Counted from the first letter of the stretch, positions 37,569-46,334 are shown. The stretch: DNA of 64,000 nt from Metabacillus arenae (GCF_014773385.1 NZ_JACXAI010000011.1:1-64000); one strand, 5' to 3'. The notes: generated from the letters alone by a model not told the origin. Numbers and translations: made by a program.

Positions 37569-38843
37569 CTACAACCTTGTCAAAAACATAGATATCTCCG
37601 GAATATAAGTAATGATCATTAAATCAAAAGCCAGCAGAAAAATAAACGGGATAACAGCTTTGATAAGCTTATCAAATGAAACATTTGCCACTCCTTGTAT
37701 GATAAACAAATCAAGTCCCACAGGTGGGGTGATTAGCCCTATCGCTAAATTGACTACCATGACAACTCCAAGAAACACAGGATCAATTCCCACGCTGACT
37801 GCTATTGGAAGAAGTAAAGGTGTCAGGATCGTGATGGCTGCAGAAGCGTTTAAAAAACATCCAGCTATAAATAAGATCACGTTAATCATGAGCAAAATGA
37901 GAATCTGGTTGTCCGTTATCCCGACAACAAGCGAGGTCAGCATTTGTGGAATTTGTTCAGCTGTAATAAACCAGCCGAACAGGTTAGCGGCAGCAATAAT
38001 AAACATCACCATCGCTGTCATTTTTCCTGCTCTTAGGAAGGTGCCAGGCACCTCTTTCCAGTCAAGATCTTTATAGATAAACTTACTGACTAGAAAGGCG
38101 TAAGCTGCAGCTACTGCACCTGCTTCAGTCGGAGTAAAAATACCTCCTCTAATCCCGAAAATGATGATAAATGGTAAAAATAAGGCTAGAAGTCCTTCTT
38201 TAAATGCTTTTCGAAACGTAATCAGCTCGAACTTTGTACTTTTTTCACTATAGGCTTTTTTACTTGTCAGCCAATAATTCATGATCATAATTGAAATTCC
38301 TATAATGATTCCCGGTATGATCCCTGCAGTAAATAAATCTCCAATTGATACTCCTGCGGTAACTCCGTAAACAATCATCGGTATACTTGGCGGGATGACA
38401 ACAGCAATTGTACCTGCTGTTGCAATTGTTGCGGCAGAAAAGCCTTTGTCATAGCCCTTTTCCTCCATCATCGGGATCATCATTTTCCCCACAGCGGCCG
38501 TATCAGCAGCACCTGAGCCTGATATGCCTGCAAAAAACATGCTTGTTAAAGTAGACACCTGGGCTAATCCTGATTTAATCCAGCCAACACACGCAAAAGC
38601 AAAAGCTGCAATCCTTTTTGCCATACTGCCCGCCATCATAAATTCGCCTGCAAGCATAAAAAATGGAATTGCCAATAGCGAAAAGGAATCAACAGCTGTG
38701 AATAACCGTTGAGGAACTACCTCTAATGGAATGAAGTAAATACTCGTCAAGATTCCCGCAATTGATGCAATTGACAGTGAAATAGCAATCGGAACTCCGA
38801 TAATCATCAGAATAAGCAGAACAGAAAAAATAATTAAAATCAT
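37569..38843 (-). CDS. dctM: TRAP transporter large permease DctM
   Basis: 424 residues, the standard DctM size, with about twelve membrane segments and family motifs IPFFMLAGEFM, GISGSGAADTAAVG, GTIAVVIPPSIPMIVYGV, TPTEAGAVAAAYA and NLAIGLITPPVGLDLF. It couples Na+ or H+ flow to solute uptake. The palindrome GGTGCCAGGCACC at 38040-38052 encodes part of the VPGTF stretch. Third gene of dctPQM. Substrate not given by sequence; the neighbouring cluster points to sulfolactate or a related C3 sulfonate. Confidence 0.9.
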   Translation of the reverse strand: MILIIFSVLLILMIIGVPIAISLSIASIAGILTSIYFIPLEVVPQRLFTAVDSFSLLAIPFFMLAGEFMMAGSMAKRIAAFAFACVGWIKSGLAQVSTLTSMFFAGISGSGAADTAAVGKMMIPMMEEKGYDKGFSAATIATAGTIAVVIPPSIPMIVYGVTAGVSIGDLFTAGIIPGIIIGISIMIMNYWLTSKKAYSEKSTKFELITFRKAFKEGLLALFLPFIIIFGIRGGIFTPTEAGAVAAAYAFLVSKFIYKDLDWKEVPGTFLRAGKMTAMVMFIIAAANLFGWFITAEQIPQMLTSLVVGITDNQILILLMINVILFIAGCFLNASAAITILTPLLLPIAVSVGIDPVFLGVVMVVNLAIGLITPPVGLDLFIIQGVANVSFDKLIKAVIPFIFLLAFDLMIITYIPEISMFLTRL

Positions 38844-38857
38844 ATTTTTCCTCCTTT

Positions 38858-39430
38858 TTATGTCGTCACATTTTTGGAAATCATTTTTTCTTCTGTTAAC
38901 GGCTTAGGGACTTTATAATCGGAAACCCATGCTGCGAAATGGGCGGCTGAATGAACTAGACAAATAAGGGAACAAAAGAATATAGACATATAAACGGTTG
39001 TCATGTTGATATTCAAAGAAGGGGATACTTGTAAACTAGTAGTTTTTAATATAGCAGCACCAAGATATATGAGAAGGATAAAGAAAGAAGCATTGATACA
39101 TTCAATGATAAAAATAAGCCGTTTTTGCCAAACCTTTGGCAAATAGAGTAACAATAACTCTACATGGGCATGGCCTTTTTCTTTATAAACTGTACCGATT
39201 CCAAGAAAGACGATCCATACAAATAAATACCTAATTAACTCTTCAATCCAAGTAAAATTAAATAATCCGAAATCTACTGCCGGGAGAACCTGCGCTAAAA
39301 AAGGACTGTTAATGATATACCTCGAGAACACCTGATAGACTGTAGCGAGAAATGCAACGATAAAAAAAGCGATCATCAAATAACAGGAAAACTTATTTAT
39401 TGTTCGGCTCATCTTTTGAACAAAAATCAA
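38858..39430 (-). CDS. dctQ: TRAP transporter small permease DctQ
   Basis: About 190 residues with four membrane segments, the DctQ pattern, including FTWIEELIRYLFVWIVFLGIG and EKGHAHVELL. The start is uncertain: a TTG at 39430 is 9 bases behind AAGGGG and one base after the dctP stop, while an ATG frame opens at 39469 and another ATG is at 39412 without a ribosome site. It forms the membrane complex with DctM. Confidence 0.85.
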   Translation of the reverse strand: MIFVQKMSRTINKFSCYLMIAFFIVAFLATVYQVFSRYIINSPFLAQVLPAVDFGLFNFTWIEELIRYLFVWIVFLGIGTVYKEKGHAHVELLLLYLPKVWQKRLIFIIECINASFFILLIYLGAAILKTTSLQVSPSLNINMTTVYMSIFFCSLICLVHSAAHFAAWVSDYKVPKPLTEEKMISKNVTT

Positions 39431-39431
39431 A

Positions 39432-40448
39432 TTAATCAGCCCCTTCGCTTTTATCTTTAATTCTTTCAATTAAATCCTTGCCAATTGATGCTTCGAATTG
39501 CTTATATACTGGTTCAACCGCTTTTTTAAATGATTTAATATCAGGATTTTCTTCTACTTGCATCCCAGCCTCTTTAAGGTCGTTTAAATATGTAGCCTCC
39601 TCTTTTTTGGAAAACTCACGCTCAAAGTCTGTCGCTTCACGTGAAGCTTCCAAGACAACGGTTTGCAAATCACCAGGCATTTTTTCAAAAATTGTTTTAC
39701 TCATTAAAAATACAGCAGCATCATAATTATGTGCAGTCAAAGTAAGATATGGCTGCACTTCATCAAATTTGTTTAGTGATATTTGTGCAAGAGGATTTTC
39801 CTGCCCATCTACAACTCCCTGTTCTAAAGCTGTATACAACTCGCCAAAGGGAATAGGAACAGCATTTGAATCTAATGCTTTTACAAATGCCAAATAAGGC
39901 GGTGATTCCTGCACACGAATTTTCAAACCTTTCGCATCACTAGCTGTTTTTATCGGCCTAACGTTGTTTGTCATGTGCCTCCAGCCATTTTCCATGAAAG
40001 CGAGATTTATGATTCCTGCCTTATCCAAATCTTTGGAAATCTCTTCTCCTATCTCACCATCAAGAACTTTTATCGCGTGTTCCCTGCTTTCAAAAAGATA
40101 AGGCATATTCAATACGTTAAACTTCGGAGCAAAATTGGTAATCGGTGCAACTGAACCAATGTGAAAATGAATAGATCCTAATTGAATCCCTTCTACCTGA
40201 TCCCGCCCATTTCCTAATTGACTGCTTGGAAAAATGTCTACGCGAATACTTCCATCTGATTCTTCTTCAACTAACTTTTTGAATTTTAACGCTCCTTGAT
40301 GATAAGGATGTGTTTCCCCTTGCAGGTGTCCTAAACGCAGAACAAATTCTGCATCAGTTGCGGAAGTTATTTTACTTTCTGAAAGTTTTGCACAGCCGCT
40401 TACCACGAAAAGTACGAATGTGGATAAAATACATATCCACTTTTTCAT
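39432..40448 (-). CDS. dctP: TRAP transporter substrate-binding protein DctP
   Basis: 338 residues. Lipoprotein-type signal with VVSGCAKL, so it is tethered to the outer face. DctP family features: LRLGHLQGETHPYHQGALKF, VEGIQLGSIHFHIGSVAPI, the carboxylate-binding arginine in KIRVQESPPYLAF, and PFGELYTALEQGVVDGQENPL. This fold binds organic acids through that arginine. First gene of the TRAP operon, whose leader contains a strong hairpin. Confidence 0.9.
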   Translation of the reverse strand: MKKWICILSTFVLFVVSGCAKLSESKITSATDAEFVLRLGHLQGETHPYHQGALKFKKLVEEESDGSIRVDIFPSSQLGNGRDQVEGIQLGSIHFHIGSVAPITNFAPKFNVLNMPYLFESREHAIKVLDGEIGEEISKDLDKAGIINLAFMENGWRHMTNNVRPIKTASDAKGLKIRVQESPPYLAFVKALDSNAVPIPFGELYTALEQGVVDGQENPLAQISLNKFDEVQPYLTLTAHNYDAAVFLMSKTIFEKMPGDLQTVVLEASREATDFEREFSKKEEATYLNDLKEAGMQVEENPDIKSFKKAVEPVYKQFEASIGKDLIERIKDKSEGAD

Positions 40449-40627
40449 GTACGCTCCCCCCTTAGATTTTTTGAAAGCCCTTTCATTTTATATTGGCCTA
40501 GTGACCCAACCACAAAGTGCTCAATAGTTATTAAACCATAAAATAAAGCGAAAATCAAACGAATTTTCAGATTATTGAAACTACTAAAACGTATAGTAAA
40601 ATCCAATGCTGCCCCCTTTATAGCAAA

Positions 40628-40655
40628 AAGGTCCTTAACAGAAGTTAAGGACCTT
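40628..40655. terminator. 12-bp perfect hairpin in the dctP leader region
   Basis: AAGGTCCTTAAC pairs with GTTAAGGACCTT around AGAA. On the minus strand it is followed by TTTTTGC, like an intrinsic terminator 180 bases before the dctP start codon, so it might attenuate the TRAP operon or close transcripts coming from upstream. Confidence 0.55.
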
Positions 40656-40861
40656 TGGTTTTCCAATCGGTCAAATGAAATATAAGTATTGTATTCACTC
40701 ATATTATACATTATTCCTATCATTTTACAAGGAATTATACTATAAAAAAGAGCAAACTAACTAATAACGATTTAACGGGTTCACTTGAACTGGATTTTTG
40801 ACGAATCAGCCATCTAAAGCTGATGATCATAGAAATATATAAGAGCCCGGCAAAACCATAC

Positions 40862-40897
40862 CAGCTATTTCTGCAAACTAGTTTGCAGAAACAGCTG
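40862..40897. repeat. 36-bp almost perfect palindrome
   Basis: The central 24 bases, TTTCTGCAAACT and its reverse complement, form a perfect loop-free palindrome; CAGCT/AGCTG arms extend it to 36 bases with a single mismatch pair. Confidence 0.75.
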
Positions 40898-40928
40898 AGA
40901 CTGGAAGCAATCGGTGGTTACCGACTGC
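40897..40928 (-). repeat. GCAATCGGTG dispersed repeat, inverted copy
   Basis: GAGACTGGAAGCAATCGGTGG followed by TTACCGACTGC matches the reverse complement of 33004-33036. It can form a hairpin followed by TTTTCATTTT on the plus strand. Confidence 0.5.
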
Positions 40929-40956
40929 TTTTCATTTTGTTCATTGTATTCATCTC

Positions 40957-41535
40957 TTAGTTTAGAATTTTATTAAAAGATTTTGTCCCAAGCCTTTCCC
41001 ACTCTTCTCTTAGAACCCCATACCTCATAGAATCATAATGTTTTCCCTGGTATAGTCGGCACTTTCTAAGCCTGCCTTCAAGTGTGAAACCAAGCTTTTC
41101 TGCACATTTCATCATCCTCGCGTTACCTGACCATGTTGTTAGGCCCACCCTGACAAGCGGCAGATTATCGAATAAATAAGAAATCCATAAAGTTAGTGCC
41201 TCTGTTCCATACCCTTCGCTCCAATAGGAGGGATCATATATCGCAATCCCCGACTCTAACCAATAGGATGGTTGGTGTTCCCAATAAAATGAGACGATAC
41301 CAATTACCTTTCCTTTTACTTCTATGGCTGTTCTGCTAGGAATTTGATTAATCGGTTGAATATACATTTCATATTGATCACAAAAATCACGATAGCTTAG
41401 TTTGCCGAGCGGAAAATACGGAGCATCCCACTTTTTCCATTCAGGGTTCTCTACTCCATAAATATAGTGATAAAGGCCAGGTAAATCTTCCTTTTTGATT
41501 GAACGAATCGTTACCCTGTTTCCTGTTTTTATCAT
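40957..41535 (-). CDS. GNAT family N-acetyltransferase (RimJ/RimL type)
   Basis: 192 residues. It has VTIRSIKKEDLPGLYHYI at the start, the acetyl-CoA region YWSEGYGTEALTLWISYLFD and the terminal ARMMKCAEKLGFTLEGRLRKCRLYQGKHYD, typical of Acetyltransf_3 proteins that modify amino groups of proteins or small molecules. AAAGGAG precedes the ATG. Eleven bases downstream of the AraC-family gene, probably co-transcribed. Substrate unknown. Confidence 0.85.
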   Translation of the reverse strand: MIKTGNRVTIRSIKKEDLPGLYHYIYGVENPEWKKWDAPYFPLGKLSYRDFCDQYEMYIQPINQIPSRTAIEVKGKVIGIVSFYWEHQPSYWLESGIAIYDPSYWSEGYGTEALTLWISYLFDNLPLVRVGLTTWSGNARMMKCAEKLGFTLEGRLRKCRLYQGKHYDSMRYGVLREEWERLGTKSFNKILN

Positions 41536-41546
41536 AATAAGCTCCT

Positions 41547-42413
41547 TTATCGATTTCTTCGATTAACTATTTTCCTATATTCTAACGGAGAAATTCCTTC
41601 AAGTCTCTTAAAGAGTTTTGAAAAATAAGTGGAATCTGAAATGCCTACCTCTGAAGAAATCGATGCCATCTTGTAATCAGTTGTAACTAAAAGGCGCTTT
41701 GATTGCGTAATCCTGTATTTATTTAAATAGGAATTTGGCGTCATTCCAATTGTTTTTTGCATACATCTCGTAATGTAGTCTTGATGAAAATGAAGCTCTC
41801 TTGCCAGGTCTTCCATTTTTATATCAGATTGATAGTTTTTGCGAATGTAATTAATAGTGGCCTCTACTACTTTTTCTGCAGCAGATGGAATTTGGAGGGC
41901 TTCTTTCTGAATATGCAGCAGGAGCTCTTCAAAGTCCATTTGTTGTCTCAAAGGCGCATCAGGGGTCTGTTGAGAGATATACACTAGATTTTCAAGCAAT
42001 TTTTCAAAAAACTCTACATGTTTAATCTCTCCAAATCGTGGGATTTTGAATTGGAATACAGTCGGACTTTCAAACGTCCCTTCCCTGATTTTCACATCAC
42101 CCCAATGTTCATTTCCTTCTTCAACTAATTGATAATCCTTTTGAATTGAAAAATGAAGCCAAAATGTTTCCGTATTTTCCTTGGATTCATTATGTCCATA
42201 ATGTTCTAACCCTGGAACTAAAATGATATATTGACCTGCTTTAACCGAATAGGGTACTTTATTTTCTGTCATAAACAATTCACCTGATCGGACATAAAGC
42301 ATATCAAAAACGGTAAATGTCCGCTTAAAATGTCTGGTTCCTTTTTTATGCACATATTCTCCAGCTTTAATATAGGCTGGAAAAGGCGGAATATTAAATG
42401 AAATATAACCCAT
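41547..42413 (-). CDS. AraC-family transcriptional regulator
   Basis: 288 residues. The N-terminal cupin-like sensor has FDMLYVRSGELFM and VKAGQYIILVPGLEHYGH; the C-terminal double helix-turn-helix has IKMEDLARELHFHQDYITRCMQ and the signature GISDSTYFSKLFKRLEGISPLEYRK. Such proteins usually sense a sugar or other small molecule. Upstream of the GNAT gene on the same strand and divergent from the MATE exporter. Confidence 0.88.
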   Translation of the reverse strand: MGYISFNIPPFPAYIKAGEYVHKKGTRHFKRTFTVFDMLYVRSGELFMTENKVPYSVKAGQYIILVPGLEHYGHNESKENTETFWLHFSIQKDYQLVEEGNEHWGDVKIREGTFESPTVFQFKIPRFGEIKHVEFFEKLLENLVYISQQTPDAPLRQQMDFEELLLHIQKEALQIPSAAEKVVEATINYIRKNYQSDIKMEDLARELHFHQDYITRCMQKTIGMTPNSYLNKYRITQSKRLLVTTDYKMASISSEVGISDSTYFSKLFKRLEGISPLEYRKIVNRRNR

Positions 42414-42537
42414 TTTTCTCCCCTATCTTTCAAGTCGTATTTTTCCAAAAATAATCGGATTCTTCTCTTTTTATTCTATAGCAATCATTATACACTAATA
42501 GACGTTTGAATTGACTTTATGTGAAGGGGCGAGAAAA

Positions 42538-43929
42538 ATGAAGAAAGACATTTCAAATCGTAAATTGACATTATTCGCTCTTACTTGGCCTATTTTTATC
42601 GAACTATTTCTTCATATGTTAATGGGAAATGCGGATACATTAATGTTAAGCCAATACTCAGATGACTCGGTAGCAGCTGTAGGGGTAGCAAATCAGATTC
42701 TGAATTTAATCATTGTCATGTTTGGTTTTATTGCAACAGGAACAACTATTTTAATTGCACAAAGTCTTGGTGCGAATCAAAAGAAAGAAGCGATTGAAAT
42801 TTCCTATATGTCCATTGCTGCAAACTTTATAAGCGGATTATTTATAGGGATAATCGTATTTTTATCTAGTAATCAAATTCTGAAAATGATGGATCTTCCA
42901 ATTGAATTAATACCAGATGGATCCATTTATTTAAAAATTGTCGGAGGCCTTTCTGTTGTTCAGGCATTAATTATGACGATTGGTGCCGTTATAAGAAGCT
43001 ATGGATTTACAAGGGATACGATGTACGTCACAATAGGAATGAATATTATAAATGTGATTGGTAATTATCTATTTATTTTTGGTCCATTTGGTTTTCCGGT
43101 ATTAGGGGTACAAGGAGTGGCTATTTCTACAGTCGTTTCAAGGGTTATCGGTTTAATCGTGATCACGCTGATCTTAGTAAAAAGAGTAGACCTGTCCTTA
43201 AGGTTAAAAAAGCTATTTACTGTCCCGATCTATCATTTGAAAAACTTATTAAAGATTGGTATTCCCTCTGCTGGAGAACACCTTTCATATAATACTTCAC
43301 AAATGGTCATTACATTTTTTGTAACAATGCTTGGTGCAGAAGCTCTCACGACAAAAGTTTACGCCCAAAATTTAATGATGTTTATCTTTTTGTTCAGTAT
43401 GGCAATAAGTCAGGGAACCCAAATCTTAATTGGCCACCACATTGGAGCCAGAGATTATGACAGTGCTTATAAGAGATGTATGAGAAGCCTTTATTTCGCC
43501 ATTGCACTCTCAATTGGAATGGGCATTGTTTTTAGCTTCTTTTCCGAACAGCTCTTCTCTATTTTCACAGATAGCCAAAGTATTATTTCAGTAGGCTCCA
43601 TATTAATTCTGCTGACTATTATTCTTGAGCCTGGCCGTGCATTCAATATGGTGATTATAAATTCTTTACGGGCAGCAGGGGATGTAAAGTTTCCTGTCTA
43701 TGTAGGAATATTATCAATGTGGGGTGTAGGTGTGCCAATCGCCTATTATTTTGGCATACATTTAGGCTATGGCCTGGTCGGAGTGTGGCTCTCTTTTATT
43801 GCAGATGAGTGGTTAAGAGGCATTCTCATGTATTTTCGCTGGAAATCAAAGGTTTGGGTAAATAAAGGATTTGTCCATGCAAAATCTCAGGCTTCAATAG
43901 AAAAACGCAAGACATCTCTACAAGCATAA
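42538..43929 (+). CDS. MATE family efflux transporter
   Basis: 463 residues from ATG 42538 behind GAAGGGG; the frame opens at 42511 without a ribosome site. Twelve membrane segments in two MatE repeats: LTWPIFIELFLHMLMGNADTLMLSQY opens repeat one and IGIPSAGEHLSYNTSQMVITFF repeat two, each with the family pattern of polar residues inside helices 1 and 7. MATE proteins expel cationic drugs or metabolites in exchange for Na+ or H+. Divergent from the AraC-family gene. Confidence 0.9.
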   Translation: MKKDISNRKLTLFALTWPIFIELFLHMLMGNADTLMLSQYSDDSVAAVGVANQILNLIIVMFGFIATGTTILIAQSLGANQKKEAIEISYMSIAANFISGLFIGIIVFLSSNQILKMMDLPIELIPDGSIYLKIVGGLSVVQALIMTIGAVIRSYGFTRDTMYVTIGMNIINVIGNYLFIFGPFGFPVLGVQGVAISTVVSRVIGLIVITLILVKRVDLSLRLKKLFTVPIYHLKNLLKIGIPSAGEHLSYNTSQMVITFFVTMLGAEALTTKVYAQNLMMFIFLFSMAISQGTQILIGHHIGARDYDSAYKRCMRSLYFAIALSIGMGIVFSFFSEQLFSIFTDSQSIISVGSILILLTIILEPGRAFNMVIINSLRAAGDVKFPVYVGILSMWGVGVPIAYYFGIHLGYGLVGVWLSFIADEWLRGILMYFRWKSKVWVNKGFVHAKSQASIEKRKTSLQA

Positions 43930-43988
43930 AGCAAACCGGCTGCTACTAAAACATTACTATATAAATCACATGAACTAAAATTACAACG

Positions 43989-44022
43989 AAAGGTCTGAAT
44001 CTACTTTAAGATTCAGACCTTT
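43989..44022. terminator. bidirectional terminator between MATE and asnO
   Basis: AAAGGTCTGAATC and GATTCAGACCTTT form a perfect 13-bp stem with an 8-base loop, T-rich on both outer sides, between convergent genes. Confidence 0.85.
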
Positions 44023-44026
44023 TCAT

Positions 44027-45874
44027 TTATTCATCAATATCGATTCTGTATGTTTCAAACCAAACATGAATTTGAGCTAAATGGGCAAGTAGTTGCGGTC
44101 CATTCATGAGCTGACCAAACCATGGTACCTGAAAGGCACTGCCATCCGTTGCTAGCAGCTCATCAAGCTCTTTTTTATTCAGAAAAGTATGCAAAGCAGA
44201 ATCCTTTTGCCGAAGAAGGGTTTGCAGCCATTGTTTTACAAGCTTTGTATATTCAGGGTTGTGTGTCTTTGGATATGGACTTTTTTTACGGTACAAAACG
44301 TCATTTGGAAGAACCTTTTCAAGGGCTTTACGCAAAATCCCCTTCTCCCTGTTATTATGCATTTTCATTTCCCATGGAATATTCCACACATATTCTACTA
44401 ATCGATGATCTGCAAAAGGAACCCTTACCTCAAGACTTGCTCCCATGCTCATTCTGTCCTTTCGATCAAGCAATGTTGTCATAAACCAAATCATATTTAA
44501 ATAGAATAATTGTCTTCTTCTTGTTTCTGTTTCTGATTCTCCATCTAATAAGGGAGTTTCCTGAATCGTTTCCAGATATCGAGATTTCACATACTCTTTA
44601 AGATTTAATTTCTTTTGCCACTCTTCTGTTAAAAGACCAATTCTGGCATCTGTTGACCTCATCCATGGAAAGGCCTCGGCTGCAAGGTCTTCAGGACGAT
44701 GGAACCATGGATAGCCTCCAAATATTTCGTCGGCACACTCACCTGAGAGTCCAACTACAAAATCCCTTTTAATTTCCCGGCAAAACCATAGCAAAGAAGA
44801 ATCAATGTCTGCCATTCCAGGCAAATCACGAACATGGACGGCTTCAGTCAAATAATCAGCTAGATTCTTTTGAGAGATAACCGAACGATGATGGATGGTG
44901 CCGAACGTATCGCTCATTAAATTGATGAAATAGCCATCAGAGTTAGGTTGAAATTCATTTTCTTTGAAAAACTTATCATTATCCTCATAGTCGATGGAAA
45001 ATGTATAAAGAGGGCCTTTTCCTTGCTTATCGAATTCTTTTGAAGCGATGGCAGTTATCGCACTTGAATCTACCCCTCCGGACAAAAATGTACAGACCGG
45101 AACATCTGAAACAAGCTGGCGGATAACTGCATCCTCGAATAAGAAACGAACCTTTTCAACTGTCTCATCAAACGTATCCTGATGATTTTCACTCTTTACA
45201 TTCCAATATCTCCAGATCTTTGTTCCTTCTTTCGAAAACTTCATGCCATGTGAAGGCCTTAATTCTTTTAATCCTTTAAAAACTCCTGTACCAGGGGTTC
45301 TGGATGGTCCTAGACCAAAAATTTCTGCTAATCCCTCTCGATTAACAACGGCCTCTGTTTCAGGATGCTTTAGGATCGCTTTTAGCTCTGAAGCAAAAAG
45401 GAGAGATCCATTTTCCTCCATGAAAAATAAGGGTTTTACTCCTAGCCGGTCACGCGCAAGAAATAGGGTTTCTTTCTTTGAATCCCAAATTCCAAAAGCG
45501 AAAATTCCATTTAAATAGTCTAGACACCCCTCTCCCCACTCCATATAGGAACTAAGCAGAACCTCTGTATCAGAATGTCCTTGGAAAGAGTATCCGCGCT
45601 TTAACAGCTCTTTCCGAATATCTTCTGTATTGTAAAGCTCTCCATTGTAACAAATGGTGTATTGTGCACCGCTTTTTGTCCTGGACATTGGCTGCTTTCC
45701 ACAGACAGGATCTACCACTACCAACCGCTTATGGCCAAATAAGACATTCCCTTCTCCCCACACGTTCGTATCATCAGGCCCGCGTTTCGAGAGAGTTTCT
45801 GTCATATCTTTCATGATGTCCATCTCGTTTTGCAAGTTCTTCTTAAAATCGACCCAGCCTGCAATCCCACACAT
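44027..45874 (-). CDS. asnO: glutamine-hydrolysing asparagine synthetase (AsnO-like)
   Basis: 615 residues, almost exactly the length of B. subtilis AsnO. The N-terminal Ntn glutaminase domain starts MCGIAGWVDF with the catalytic Cys2, and has FGHKRL and YNGELYN. The synthetase domain has the PP-loop VCTFLSGGVDSSAI and GLSGECADEIFGGYPWF. It makes asparagine from aspartate, ATP and glutamine. Its location beside yisN and yisL identifies it as AsnO, the paralogue linked to sporulation in B. subtilis, rather than AsnB or AsnH. AAGGGG precedes the ATG. Confidence 0.9.
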   Translation of the reverse strand: MCGIAGWVDFKKNLQNEMDIMKDMTETLSKRGPDDTNVWGEGNVLFGHKRLVVVDPVCGKQPMSRTKSGAQYTICYNGELYNTEDIRKELLKRGYSFQGHSDTEVLLSSYMEWGEGCLDYLNGIFAFGIWDSKKETLFLARDRLGVKPLFFMEENGSLLFASELKAILKHPETEAVVNREGLAEIFGLGPSRTPGTGVFKGLKELRPSHGMKFSKEGTKIWRYWNVKSENHQDTFDETVEKVRFLFEDAVIRQLVSDVPVCTFLSGGVDSSAITAIASKEFDKQGKGPLYTFSIDYEDNDKFFKENEFQPNSDGYFINLMSDTFGTIHHRSVISQKNLADYLTEAVHVRDLPGMADIDSSLLWFCREIKRDFVVGLSGECADEIFGGYPWFHRPEDLAAEAFPWMRSTDARIGLLTEEWQKKLNLKEYVKSRYLETIQETPLLDGESETETRRRQLFYLNMIWFMTTLLDRKDRMSMGASLEVRVPFADHRLVEYVWNIPWEMKMHNNREKGILRKALEKVLPNDVLYRKKSPYPKTHNPEYTKLVKQWLQTLLRQKDSALHTFLNKKELDELLATDGSAFQVPWFGQLMNGPQLLAHLAQIHVWFETYRIDIDE

Positions 45875-45989
45875 GAATGATCAACCCCTTTTATTATTTA
45901 ATCGGACTTCCAAGGCAATCTCACACCAGCAATTTGCAATTGACCAGTCCTGCTAATGATTGGAGCGATTCAGTCCATTCATTCTAAAA

Positions 45990-46200
45990 ATTCTCCTCTG
46001 TATCCTGCCAATTTCCGTGCTAATTCAACCAATTCTCAGGTTTATCCAGCCAATTTCTGTACTAATTCAACCAATTCTCCAGTTTATCCGGCCAATCCCT
46101 GTGTTAATTCACCCAAGCTCCCCAGTTTATACGGCCAATTCCTGTTCTAATTCACCAAAGCCCCCAGTTTATCCGGTCTATTCTGCTAATCCTCCAGCTT
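45990..46200. repeat. 42-bp tandem repeat array (about 5 units)
   Basis: Units resembling TATCCGGCCAATTTCTGTAC then TAATTCAACCAATTCTCCAGTT begin at 46001, 46043, 46085, 46128 and 46170, so the period is 42 (one unit 43). Units decay toward both ends. The array fills the gap between asnO and yisN. Open frames across it are a consequence of the period being a multiple of three; none has a ribosome site. Confidence 0.85.
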
Positions 46201-46334
46201 CGCCTTCAAGTCATTCTTCTTTGTAAGCTGTATCTATTGTATGCAAGCTTCAAAAATAGTTGTTATGTCCATCTGCATAAAGTAGGCTCGATTTGGTTAA
46301 AACGAAGACTACAACCAGTTTGAGGAGGAGCATT

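Noticed and set aside
40445-40723. 92-codon frame upstream of dctP
   Set aside because: It crosses a perfect 12-bp hairpin, shows no family pattern and lacks a ribosome site; more likely the dctP leader.
45956-46226. 64- and 88-codon frames between asnO and yisN
   Set aside because: Both read the 42-bp tandem array in different frames; no ribosome site.
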